A stretch of DNA of 46,467 bases from Pseudomonadota bacterium (GTDB taxonomy: Bacteria; Pseudomonadota; Alphaproteobacteria; Rhizobiales; Xanthobacteraceae). Below are positions 1 through 6,719 of this stretch, in pieces. The DNA lies in assembly GCA_023449855.1 (NCBI GenBank), contig JAEXHR010000100.1, forward strand, positions 1 to 46,467, read 5' to 3'. The position numbers and the translations under genes are program-made. Within the stretch, counting starts at the first letter, position 1. Each line of letters starts with the position of its first letter. The notes below the pieces were generated by a model, which worked only from the letters and a program-made list of their open reading frames with translations, did no database searches and had not been told where the DNA came from.

Positions 1-38
1 TGCTTGGCGAGATCAAGTCCGATTATGGTAGAATGCAT
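1..38 (-). CDS. IS110-family transposase, N-terminal start only (runs off window)
   Basis: Reading leftward from the ATG at 36-38 gives MHSTIIGLDLAK, which matches the beginning of the complete IS110-family transposase further right (MPVMTVGLDLAKH). The GLDLAK motif carries the first acidic residue of the RuvC-like DEDD catalytic site of this family. Only about 12 codons lie inside the window. The amino-terminal residues differ from the neighbouring copy, so this is a different IS110 member rather than a duplicate. It sits in the same orientation, so the two elements are in tandem. Confidence 0.75.
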   Translation of the reverse strand, partial: MHSTIIGLDLAK

Positions 39-39
39 T

Positions 40-112
40 GTGGATGGCTCCCCTCTTAGTTGCTATCAGCAACATTCTGGCACATCGATGCCGTGGAGTG
101 GGTGTCATCCAC
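40..112 (-). ncRNA. Candidate bridge-RNA segment in left end of first IS110 element
   Basis: Directly upstream of the truncated transposase start there is an outer stem (GTGGATG at 40-46 pairing with CATCCAC at 106-112) enclosing a perfect hairpin (GTTGC at 59-63, GCAAC at 69-73). The same architecture is found upstream of the second IS110 transposase with different stem bases. IS110-group elements are known to encode a structured bridge RNA in the non-coding end upstream of the transposase; the assignment to that RNA is inference from position and structure. Confidence 0.5.
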
Positions 113-407
113 ACAATCATCGATGGATGGCGTCCGCTTGGCAAGAACTTTTTCGATGTCTCAGCAACGTTTGGTCGGGGTGCGGTCATCGATCCGGCCT
201 CATCGAAGCGGATTCCTGTCCGCGGGCCCTAATGGTAGTCCGCGGATCTGGTCCCAGCCACTCGTGTCGCGCTTGATGCGCATGCACAGGTTCGGGTTTT
301 CCTGATCCCCGGTCTCGACCGGTTGCCATTACGTCGTCGTCGCTCTCACCAATTCGATAGTCCCACTCCGGCAGCTAACTTACTTTCCTTGTCGGCGCGA
401 TCTCAGC
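113..407. other. Non-coding IS110 ends
   Basis: No credible gene. The stretch must contain the outer part of the left end of the first IS110 element and the right end of the second element, whose transposase stop is at 408-410. IS110 elements lack clear terminal inverted repeats, so I could not place the exact boundaries. Short open frames on the plus strand here have no recognisable protein character. Confidence 0.5.
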
Positions 408-1433
408 TCAGGCGATCGCAGACGCCGCCTGGCGGAATGTTTCGCCACGGCTCATGATCGCCCACGCAATCCGCGCCATCTTGTTGGCCACCGCGATCGT
501 CACCACACGCGCGGGGCGTCGCTGGAGCAGCGCGTTAATCCAGCCGGCAAGCTCGGGCTTGTTGCGACAATAACGGATCACCGCGGTGGCGCCGAGGACG
601 AGTAGCTTGCGCAGATAGGCGTCCCCTTTCTTCGAAATGCTGCCCATGTGGACCTTGCCGCCCGATCCGGACTGTCGTGGCACGAGACCGATCCAAGCTG
701 CTAGATGCCGCCCAGACTTGAAGGCCTTGATGTCGCCAATAGTGGCGGTGAGAGCGGAAGCCGTGATTACTCCGATGCCGGGTATTGTCTTCAGCCGCTG
801 GCTAACCTCGCTGGCGCGAACTTGAACGCGGATAGCCTTCTCGATGGTCCGGATGCGCGTCTGCAGATCGTCGATCTGGCCCATGATCAGCTCGACGCAT
901 CCGCGAACCGCGTCGGGTAGGATGGCAGAGGTCGCGTTTTTGGCGAGCGCATGCAAGTCGGGGATGCTCCAGACGCCCTTCGGCGCGATCAATCCAAATT
1001 CGCCAAGCTGGCCGCGAAGCGAGTTGATCAATGCGGTCCTTTGCCGGACCAGCAGCTCGCGTGTCCGGTGCAGCATCAAGCCAGATTGCTGCTCAGCGCT
1101 CTTGATCTCGACAAATCGCATCGTCGGTCGGGTGACCGCCTCGCAGATTGCCTCCGCGTCGACCGCGTCGTTCTTGCCTCGTTTGATGTAAGGCTTGACG
1201 TAGGCCGCCGGCATCAGCCGAACGTCGTGGCCGAGCGCGGTCAGCTCCCGGCCCCAATGATGAGCGCTACCGCAGGCCACCATGCCGATCAAGCAGGGTG
1301 ACAGCGCCTGGAAGAATTCGAGCACTTCCGAGCGGCGAAGCTTTTTACGGGCGACGACTCCACCAGTTTCGTCGATCGCATGAATCTGGAAAACGTGTTT
1401 TGCAAGATCAAGACCGACTGTCATAACGGGCAT
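408..1433 (-). CDS. IS110-family transposase (DEDD recombinase)
   Basis: 341-residue transposase, the usual length for IS110. It acts on its own element by site-specific insertion guided by an element-encoded RNA. The N-terminal RuvC-like domain begins VGLDLAKHVFQIHAID and includes KNDAVDAEAI (about residues 92-101), supplying acidic catalytic residues. The C-terminal Tnp_20 domain has PGIGVITASALTATIGD, then LAAWIGLVPRQ and SGGKVHMGSISKKGD, the characteristic transposase_20 signature with its conserved Ser. The frame is intact with no stops, so the copy may be active. The ATG at 1431-1433 directly follows the structured left end. It flanks the phosphite island and may have helped to mobilise it. 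Confidence 0.93.
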   Translation of the reverse strand: MPVMTVGLDLAKHVFQIHAIDETGGVVARKKLRRSEVLEFFQALSPCLIGMVACGSAHHWGRELTALGHDVRLMPAAYVKPYIKRGKNDAVDAEAICEAVTRPTMRFVEIKSAEQQSGLMLHRTRELLVRQRTALINSLRGQLGEFGLIAPKGVWSIPDLHALAKNATSAILPDAVRGCVELIMGQIDDLQTRIRTIEKAIRVQVRASEVSQRLKTIPGIGVITASALTATIGDIKAFKSGRHLAAWIGLVPRQSGSGGKVHMGSISKKGDAYLRKLLVLGATAVIRYCRNKPELAGWINALLQRRPARVVTIAVANKMARIAWAIMSRGETFRQAASAIA

Positions 1434-1434
1434 C

Positions 1435-1510
1435 GTGGATGGCTCCCTTTGAGTGAATCTGACAACGACTCACTTTGGCACATCAGATGCCGGTTGCGGA
1501 CGCCATCCAC
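1435..1510 (-). ncRNA. Candidate bridge-RNA segment of the intact IS110 element
   Basis: Immediately upstream of the transposase ATG, GTGGATGGC (1435-1443) pairs perfectly with GCCATCCAC (1502-1510) and encloses a hairpin TGAGT (1450-1454) / ACTCA (1468-1472). The other IS110 left end in this window has the same nested stems at the same place but with GTTGC/GCAAC in the inner hairpin, so the pairing is kept while the bases differ. This covariation supports a functional RNA. Its identity as bridge RNA is inferred from what is known of the IS110 family. Confidence 0.55.
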
Positions 1511-1600
1511 ACCATCACCCGCCGATGCACCCGCCGATGCAGCCACCATCGACTCAAGTCTACTCGGCCGTTACGGCACTTGGTCGTTGCGGTCACCTGT

Positions 1601-1801
1601 CCGGCTTATGACTTTCAGAGTTTGATGACCTCGTATAGCGACATCGCAAGGTCCGACCTGAAGCAGAAGGTGGTGATCGCCGCAGGATCGTCGACGGCAA
1701 ACACGCTCATGCTGCTTGGCATCGTCGGCGAGAACGGCGGCTCCATCGATGCCATGGACTCCGCCTTCAATGTCGTCTCGGCCGCCAAGCTTATGCGTTG
1801 A
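1601..1801 (+). pseudogene. Possible remnant of an ABC-transporter substrate-binding protein
   Basis: An open stretch reads PAYDFQSLMTSYSDIARSDL, then KQKVVIAAGSSTANTLML and ends at a stop at 1799-1801. The part LKxKVVIAAGSST.TLML resembles the start of the second half of NMT1/TauA-type periplasmic binding proteins (DLKGK..A..G.sS). No signal peptide or proper start is present, and the frame runs upstream into the IS110 end, so if it is real it is a fragment cut by the insertion. The family assignment is tentative. Confidence 0.3.
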
Positions 1802-1826
1802 AGGCCGATATCGATCAGTGTGATCG

Positions 1827-2807
1827 CTAGAAGAGCCGTCCTCTCATAGGTAGGCCATCCAAGTGACGCAGAATATCGCGAGCGGCATCCAGAGCGATGT
1901 CGCGTCGTACATTGTCGACTGCCGAACCGATATGAGGTGTAAAGACAGTGTTTTGGTGCGAAAGCAGGCGCGGTTCGATACCGGATGGCCGATCGGGCCG
2001 GGCCCAGTCTTCGGTTTCAAACACGTCTGCGGCGTAGCCGCCGAGCGTGCCTTGTTCCAGCGCGTCGGCTACGGCTGCTTCATCGACTAACGAGCCGCGA
2101 GCCGGATTGATGAGAAGCGCTCCCGGTTTCAAGGCGGACAAACTGGCGGCATTGATCAGATGTTGAGACGAAGCCGTGAGCGGCAGTGTGAGCACCAGAT
2201 AGTCGCTGTTGGCAAGAATATCCGATAAGTTTCGCCGTATCAGCCCCAGCCGATCTTCATTGGTGGGCGAGAGAGGAGTTTGGTCGGTATAGGACATGCG
2301 GCAGCGGAACGGCCACAGGCGGTGAGCGACAGCCTGGCCCACTGCCCCCATGCCGACGATTCCGACATTAGAGCCGTCAAGACCCAGTCCGTAGAGTATC
2401 GGTCGCCAGCCGGCGAATGGCTTTTCGCGGATGACCCGGTCCCCTGAAAGAATCTTGCGGGCAAGTGTGATCATGAGGCCGATGGCAAGCTCGGCCGTGG
2501 GAGCGGTCAGCAAGTCTTGCACGACAGCGACCTCGACGCCCCGAGCCTTGCAGGCCTCGATATCGAAATTGTCCGCTCCTTTGAGTGCGCACGCCACCAC
2601 CTTGAGATTGGGGCAAGCATCAAGGAAGGCGTTATCGATGGTGTCTGTCATGAAGGTCATGATCGCGTCGGCATCTGCGGCGCGGCGGATAATCTCTGCC
2701 TGCGGCCATGGTTCACGCGTTAAGTTGGCGTCGACATCGCCTCGGGTCCTGAGCAGATCGAGTACTTCAGGGTGGACCCAGTTGGTGACAAGGGTCTTGC
2801 GGGTCAT
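1827..2807 (-). CDS. ptxD: Phosphite dehydrogenase PtxD (NAD-dependent)
   Basis: 326-residue D-2-hydroxyacid dehydrogenase-type enzyme that oxidises phosphite to phosphate with NAD+ in the cytoplasm. The residues known to be catalytic or substrate-binding in Pseudomonas stutzeri PtxD occur here at the same numbers: Met53, Lys76 (ALKGADNFD), Trp134, Tyr139, Arg237 (NPARGS), Glu266 (ETEDWARPDRP), His292 (TPHIGSAV) and Arg301. The Rossmann motif GMGAVG is at 152-157, with Asp175 at the adenine-ribose position, which fits NAD rather than NADP. The segment GYAADVFE-EDWAR is typical of PtxD and absent from general hydroxyacid dehydrogenases. It lies downstream of a lysR gene on the same strand with a 41-base gap, so lysR-ptxD probably form one transcript divergent from the transporter operon. 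Confidence 0.93.
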   Translation of the reverse strand: MTRKTLVTNWVHPEVLDLLRTRGDVDANLTREPWPQAEIIRRAADADAIMTFMTDTIDNAFLDACPNLKVVACALKGADNFDIEACKARGVEVAVVQDLLTAPTAELAIGLMITLARKILSGDRVIREKPFAGWRPILYGLGLDGSNVGIVGMGAVGQAVAHRLWPFRCRMSYTDQTPLSPTNEDRLGLIRRNLSDILANSDYLVLTLPLTASSQHLINAASLSALKPGALLINPARGSLVDEAAVADALEQGTLGGYAADVFETEDWARPDRPSGIEPRLLSHQNTVFTPHIGSAVDNVRRDIALDAARDILRHLDGLPMRGRLF

Positions 2808-2848
2808 GATGATGTTCCTGGAGCGCTAAGGAGGAAGACGTTTTTGAA

Positions 2849-3718
2849 TTAAATGAAAGAGGTGCAGATGGCAGCGAAGCGTCGTGCCATCGATGTGCCG
2901 GGGCTTTCGTGTGCGATGCCCACAAACAGCGTCTTGAAAATGTCTGCCTCTTCCAGTTCCAGCGCCACAAGCGTTCCGGCCTTGACTTCTTCCGTCACGG
3001 TATAAGCAAACACGATGGACAGCCCGAGATTGGCTTTCACGGCTTCCTTGACGGCTGTGGTGCTGCCGAGTTGGCGGGCAATTTTGAGTTTGCTGGCGTC
3101 AGCGCCCAATACGCTGGCGAGCGCGCGTCCCGTGCCGGTGCCGGGTTCTCCTCCGATCATGGGGTAATCGAGAAGTGCTTCCGGAGAAACGCGGCGATGG
3201 GTTGCGAGCGGATAATCCGGCGAAACTATCACCACCAATTTTTCGCGGCGCCATTTTTGCCATTCGATAAGCGGGTGATCCTCATTCCACTCGGTCAGGA
3301 TCACGTCTGCTTCGCCGGCGAGAAGAGCGTCCACGGCCTCGCGGTTTGTTCCTATGATGAGTTCTGCACCTTCAGGCCGATTTATCTCACGCTCGAATGT
3401 TGCGATGAGTTTGGGAGCGAGGAATGTGCCGGCATTGCCGCTGGCATGAATGACGAGGCGGCGGTTTACGATCACCCCGCGTGCGCGCTCGGCTGCGGCG
3501 ATTAACGAACGAGCTTTGGGCAGGAATAGTTCACCGTCGCGAGTCGGTATCGCCCGACTGCGATTTCGTACCACCAGAAGGACGCCAAAAAACTCCTCAA
3601 GCTTTTTCAATTGTTGAGAAACGGCAGGCTGCGAGCAATTGAGCTGCTGGGCAGCCGCCTGAATGCCGCCTTCGTCGACAACGGCGAGAAAGGTCTGAAC
3701 TTGGGCCAGATTCAACAT
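2849..3718 (-). CDS. LysR-family regulator of the phosphite island
   Basis: 289-residue LysR-type transcription factor. The N-terminal winged helix-turn-helix (residues 1-60) contains AAQQLNCSQPAVSQQLKKLE; the rest is a periplasmic-binding-protein-like effector domain (about 88-289). It is transcribed away from ptxBCA and ahead of ptxD, the classic arrangement for a LysR protein that controls a divergent operon. In P. stutzeri the ptx operon also ends with a LysR gene (ptxE), so this is a functional counterpart by context; I do not claim orthology. The effector may be phosphite or a related oxyanion (inference). The 318-base divergent gap contains inverted repeats suitable as its operators. 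Confidence 0.88.
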   Translation of the reverse strand: MLNLAQVQTFLAVVDEGGIQAAAQQLNCSQPAVSQQLKKLEEFFGVLLVVRNRSRAIPTRDGELFLPKARSLIAAAERARGVIVNRRLVIHASGNAGTFLAPKLIATFEREINRPEGAELIIGTNREAVDALLAGEADVILTEWNEDHPLIEWQKWRREKLVVIVSPDYPLATHRRVSPEALLDYPMIGGEPGTGTGRALASVLGADASKLKIARQLGSTTAVKEAVKANLGLSIVFAYTVTEEVKAGTLVALELEEADIFKTLFVGIAHESPGTSMARRFAAICTSFI

Positions 3719-3782
3719 CGCTTCGATCCTGCCGCCTTAACGTTTTTTGGCGGCGCTTAGAGGAGATATATAAGAAACTGCA

Positions 3783-3816
3783 ATGAAAAGCCAAATTTCA
3801 TTGATCGGATACGATC
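3783..3816. promoter_or_regulatory. Inverted repeats, candidate LysR operator
   Basis: Two adjacent dyads lie about 65-100 bases in front of the lysR start: ATGAAA (3783-3788) with TTTCAT (3796-3801), and GATCG (3803-3807) with CGATC (3812-3816). LysR proteins commonly bind such dyads in the divergent region and repress their own gene while activating the other side. Neither dyad has the exact T-N11-A spacing, so assignment is by position only. Confidence 0.4.
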
Positions 3817-3890
3817 GGGGCATTTCTGATAATCAAACTAGTACATTGATTCTACGTTATAAATTGTGCGGATAGGACCTTTTGCTTGAA

Positions 3891-3929
3891 TTTTCATGAA
3901 ACTAAAAATTATTGTCATCTTATTTTCAT
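3891..3929 (+). promoter_or_regulatory. Candidate PHO box upstream of ptxB
   Basis: TTGTCAT (3912-3918) and TTTTCAT (3923-3929) are 7-mers 11 bases apart, the spacing of PhoB half-sites (consensus CTGTCAT-N4-CTGTCAT; 11 of 14 positions match). A third TTTTCAT lies at 3891-3897, about two helical turns upstream. TAATGT at 3939-3944 is placed correctly for a -10 element behind a PHO box that replaces the -35. This predicts induction of the transporter and oxidoreductase operon under phosphate starvation, as known for other phosphite operons. Confidence 0.5.
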
Positions 3930-4036
3930 AAGAATTCGTAATGTTCATAGCCAAGGCGCGCCGCCCGGTCCAGCACTGCGCGAATGGCTTGGGTCGGCTC
4001 GCTCTCACGCACGCGATGCAAATTCGAGAGGTCGTC

Positions 4037-4918
4037 ATGATTACACGTCGTCGCTTTGGGGCGGTCGCCGCTTCCGCGCTTTCGCTGCCGTTCATCGCCA
4101 ATGCCGCGCAAGGGCAGGCGATGCGCGATGGCAAGCTTCATCTTCGTTTCGCAATTGCTCCGGTGCGGCCGACTCCGGCAACCACCATCAAGGAATTCGA
4201 GCCGATGTTTCGCTATCTTGCGGAGCAACTCGGGGCCACTTACGAACTGGTCAGCCCTGAGAGCTGGGCCGCTATCTCCGTCGCGATGAGTAACGGCCAT
4301 TTGGATGTGGGCTGGCTGGGGCCGTGGGGCTATGTGCTTGCCAACAAGCATGCCGGCACCGAGGTCATCGCAACGGCGAAATACAATGGCAAGCCGTCCT
4401 ATCACGCGATTATCGAGGGGCGCCCCGGTTTGCCCATCAAGGATTTTCCGAAGGATGCGAAGGGCATGAAGTTGTCCCTGAGCGATCAGGGCAATACGTC
4501 CGGCTGGCTCATCCCTTATGCATTCTTCGTCAAGAACGGCGTCGATCCGCGCGAATTCTTCCAGCTGCGCGAGGGAGCGACCTTCGGCAACAACGTTTCC
4601 ATGATTCAGCAGAGTCTCATCGATCTCGGCTCGAATATGGATCGCGGCCGTAACGGCATGATCGAAGCTGGCGAAATGGACCCGAAAAAAGTCGTAGTCT
4701 ATTGGACGTCGCAAGAACTGCCGAATGATGCCATCTGTGTGCCCAAGGGCTTTGATCCGGCGCTCAAGGTCAAGATTCGCGACATCCTGACCTCTCTCTC
4801 CGAAGAAAAAGCCCAGTCTATGATGGGCAGCGGCTATAACGGCTTCGTTCCGGCCGTGCACAAGGACTATGCGACTATCGAGGAAGCAGGCGTCCTGACG
4901 GGCAAGCTGAAATCCTGA
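4037..4918 (+). CDS. ptxB: Periplasmic binding protein for phosphite/hypophosphite/phosphonate (PtxB/PhnD family)
   Basis: 293-residue substrate-binding protein of the PhnD/PtxB/HtxB family, feeding the ABC importer encoded next. The start ATG at 4037 follows a GAGAGG ribosome site. The N-terminus carries TRRRFGAVAASALSLPFIA, a twin-arginine (Tat) type signal, cleaved probably after the ANA or GQA region. The mature part has the family elements LRFAIAPVRPTPATTIKEFE, a Ser-Trp pair (PESWAAI), DVGWLGPWGYVLANKHAG and a SDQGNTSGWLIPYAFF phosphate-type loop. Whether the ligand is phosphite, hypophosphite or a phosphonate cannot be read from sequence alone; the neighbouring ptxD favours a reduced inorganic phosphorus oxyanion. 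First gene of the rightward operon. Confidence 0.85.
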   Translation: MITRRRFGAVAASALSLPFIANAAQGQAMRDGKLHLRFAIAPVRPTPATTIKEFEPMFRYLAEQLGATYELVSPESWAAISVAMSNGHLDVGWLGPWGYVLANKHAGTEVIATAKYNGKPSYHAIIEGRPGLPIKDFPKDAKGMKLSLSDQGNTSGWLIPYAFFVKNGVDPREFFQLREGATFGNNVSMIQQSLIDLGSNMDRGRNGMIEAGEMDPKKVVVYWTSQELPNDAICVPKGFDPALKVKIRDILTSLSEEKAQSMMGSGYNGFVPAVHKDYATIEEAGVLTGKLKS

Positions 4919-4925
4919 TGATCCC

Positions 4926-4956
4926 GGACGGGGCGGTCCGCTGGGCCGCCCCGTCC
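4926..4956 (+). terminator. Strong intra-operon stem-loop after ptxB
   Basis: A perfect 11-bp GC-rich stem (4926-4936 pairs with 4946-4956, loop of 9) lies 8 bases behind the ptxB stop and is followed by TTCA, not a U-run. Such hairpins between a binding-protein gene and its permease usually stabilise the upstream mRNA or terminate part of the transcripts, giving excess binding protein. The operon continues beyond it. Confidence 0.7.
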
Positions 4957-5024
4957 TTCAAACCGGCATTTTGTGTCGGGCCATTCGCCTGGGTTTTCAG
5001 CGGCGGCAAGCGGCAGGAGAGGGA

Positions 5025-5888
5025 ATGAGCATCGTCGGTTTTAACAAGCAGCATTATGCGGAGCCGACTCAGTCATTGCTTGGCTGGCACACCATCGCGC
5101 GGGCTATCGTTTTCCTGGCCGTCGCAGTGTTCCTGGTTGCATGCTTTGTGTCCGCGCGGGTCGATTTCGGCAAACTCGCCGAGGGTCTGCCCAAGATCGC
5201 TTCCTGGTTCACGCAGATGTTTCCGCCGGATGTGAGCGATATTGGCCGCGTGCTGCGAGATGCTTTCCAGACCCTGGCCATGGCAACGGTCGGCACGCTT
5301 TGCGCTCTTATGATCTGCATTCCGCTTGTGCCGCTCGCGGCGCGCAATACCACTCCAAATCCTGTTCTGTCACGGCTGGTGCGCAGCCTGTTGGGTGTTT
5401 TGCGCGGCACCGAGATGCTGGTCTTCGCGCTGATCTTCGTGGCTGCGGTGGGGTTTGGGCCGTTTACGGGCGTGCTCGCAATCACGTTCAACATGGTCGG
5501 TGCGCTCGGCAAATTGCTGACCGAAGTTATTGAGCCTGCTGATCCCGGGCCTGTCGAGGCGGCGGAATTGACCGGCGCCGGATCGGTGCGCGCCTTTCGC
5601 TATGCGCTGCTTCCAGATGTGTGGCCCAATATCGTTTCCGTGACACTTTACATCTGGGAGTTCAATGTTCGTGCTTCCACGGTGCTCGGCATCGTCGGTG
5701 CGGGCGGCATCGGGCAGACGCTTAAAGATTCGATCGACCTGCTCGATTTTCCTAAGCTGGCGACGGTGCTGGGCGTCATCCTGACGATGGTCATCGCCAT
5801 CGATACCTTGAGCGCGTACCTGCGCCGTCTCGTTCTCAATCCCGAAACGACTGCAACTCGCGCCGGTACGCCCTCGCGTATCGCTTAG
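5025..5888 (+). CDS. ptxC: ABC importer permease, PtxC/PhnE family
   Basis: 287-residue inner-membrane permease that pairs with the binding protein and the ATPase on either side. The start ATG at 5025 has a good AGGAGAGGG ribosome site; an earlier in-frame start at 4971 would begin in the hairpin tail and is not credible. Several hydrophobic segments are visible (about residues 25-45, 85-105, 120-150, 225-250, 245-265). The cytoplasmic EAA loop reads EVIEPADPGPVEAAELTGAG, followed by LLPDVWPNIVS and the PhnE-typical WEFNVRASTVLGIVGAGGIG. Gene order here is B-C-A, unlike the A-B-C order of the P. stutzeri ptx operon. Confidence 0.88.
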   Translation: MSIVGFNKQHYAEPTQSLLGWHTIARAIVFLAVAVFLVACFVSARVDFGKLAEGLPKIASWFTQMFPPDVSDIGRVLRDAFQTLAMATVGTLCALMICIPLVPLAARNTTPNPVLSRLVRSLLGVLRGTEMLVFALIFVAAVGFGPFTGVLAITFNMVGALGKLLTEVIEPADPGPVEAAELTGAGSVRAFRYALLPDVWPNIVSVTLYIWEFNVRASTVLGIVGAGGIGQTLKDSIDLLDFPKLATVLGVILTMVIAIDTLSAYLRRLVLNPETTATRAGTPSRIA

Positions 5889-5921
5889 CAAAGCCCTGTG
5901 CCGAATCGGTGGAATTACCTC

Positions 5922-6719
5922 ATGAAGACCGTATCGCCCGCTGATCTTGTTCCTGCCGGGCCGTCGATGGACAAGAGCAAAAACGCGATCACCGTGACGG
6001 ACCTGAGCAAGACCTTTGAAGGGCGCATGGTGCTGGATCGCATCTCCTGCTCCATTCCCGTCGGAAAGTTTGTTGTCTTGCTGGGGCCATCTGGCTGCGG
6101 CAAGTCCACTTTGTTCCGTTGTCTCACGCGCCTTGTAGAACCTGACAGCGGCACTGTGACGATCCGCGGCAGTGAGGTGACTGCGCTGAAACTGAAAGCC
6201 CTTAGGGCATTGCGCCGCGAAGTCGGCTTCGTGTTTCAGCAGTTCAATCTGGTCAAGCGCTTCAGCGCAATAGACAATGTTCTGACGGCCCGGCTTGCCG
6301 GAACTCCTTTGTGGCGGGTGTTGTTGAGGCGCTTCCGTTACGATGACCGGCAGCTTGCGCTTGCCTGCCTGGACAGCGTGGGTCTTCTCGATCAGGCCTA
6401 TCAACGGGCCGAGCGGCTTTCCGGCGGTCAACAGCAGCGTGTTGCCATCGCCCGCGCCTTTGCCCAGCAGACAGAATTGATTCTGGCCGACGAACCTATT
6501 TCCAGCCTCGATCCGGAATCGTCGGAGAATGTTTTGCAAATTCTCCAGCAAGCCGCGCGCGAGCGGGGTTTCACGGTTCTGTGCAGCCTGCATCAGGTGG
6601 AGCTAGCTCTTCGTTATGCGGACCACATCATTGCATTGCGCCAAGGGAACATTTTCTTCGACGGTCCGGCCGAGGCCTTTACCTCCGATCTGCGAGAGGA
6701 ACTGTATCGTGCCGCATGA
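5922..6719 (+). CDS. ptxA: ABC importer ATPase, PtxA/PhnC family
   Basis: 265-residue cytoplasmic ATPase powering the importer. Walker A GPSGCGKS (about residues 57-64), Q-loop FQQFNLVKRF, signature LSGGQQQRVAIARA, Walker B LILADEPISSLDP, and the switch histidine in CSLHQVELAL are all present, with the PhnC-type FQQFNLVKR and SLHQ elements. The start is taken at the ATG at 5922 with GGTGGA upstream; GTG 5898 and a later ATG near 5970 are alternatives. Its last codons overlap the GTG start of the next gene, so the transporter and the oxidoreductase subunits are translationally coupled. This is strong evidence that they belong to one pathway. Confidence 0.9.
   Translation: MKTVSPADLVPAGPSMDKSKNAITVTDLSKTFEGRMVLDRISCSIPVGKFVVLLGPSGCGKSTLFRCLTRLVEPDSGTVTIRGSEVTALKLKALRALRREVGFVFQQFNLVKRFSAIDNVLTARLAGTPLWRVLLRRFRYDDRQLALACLDSVGLLDQAYQRAERLSGGQQQRVAIARAFAQQTELILADEPISSLDPESSENVLQILQQAARERGFTVLCSLHQVELALRYADHIIALRQGNIFFDGPAEAFTSDLREELYRAA

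Noticed and set aside
5370..6593. 407-residue minus-strand frame opposite ptxC and ptxA
   Set aside because: Spans two real genes antisense and has shadow composition.
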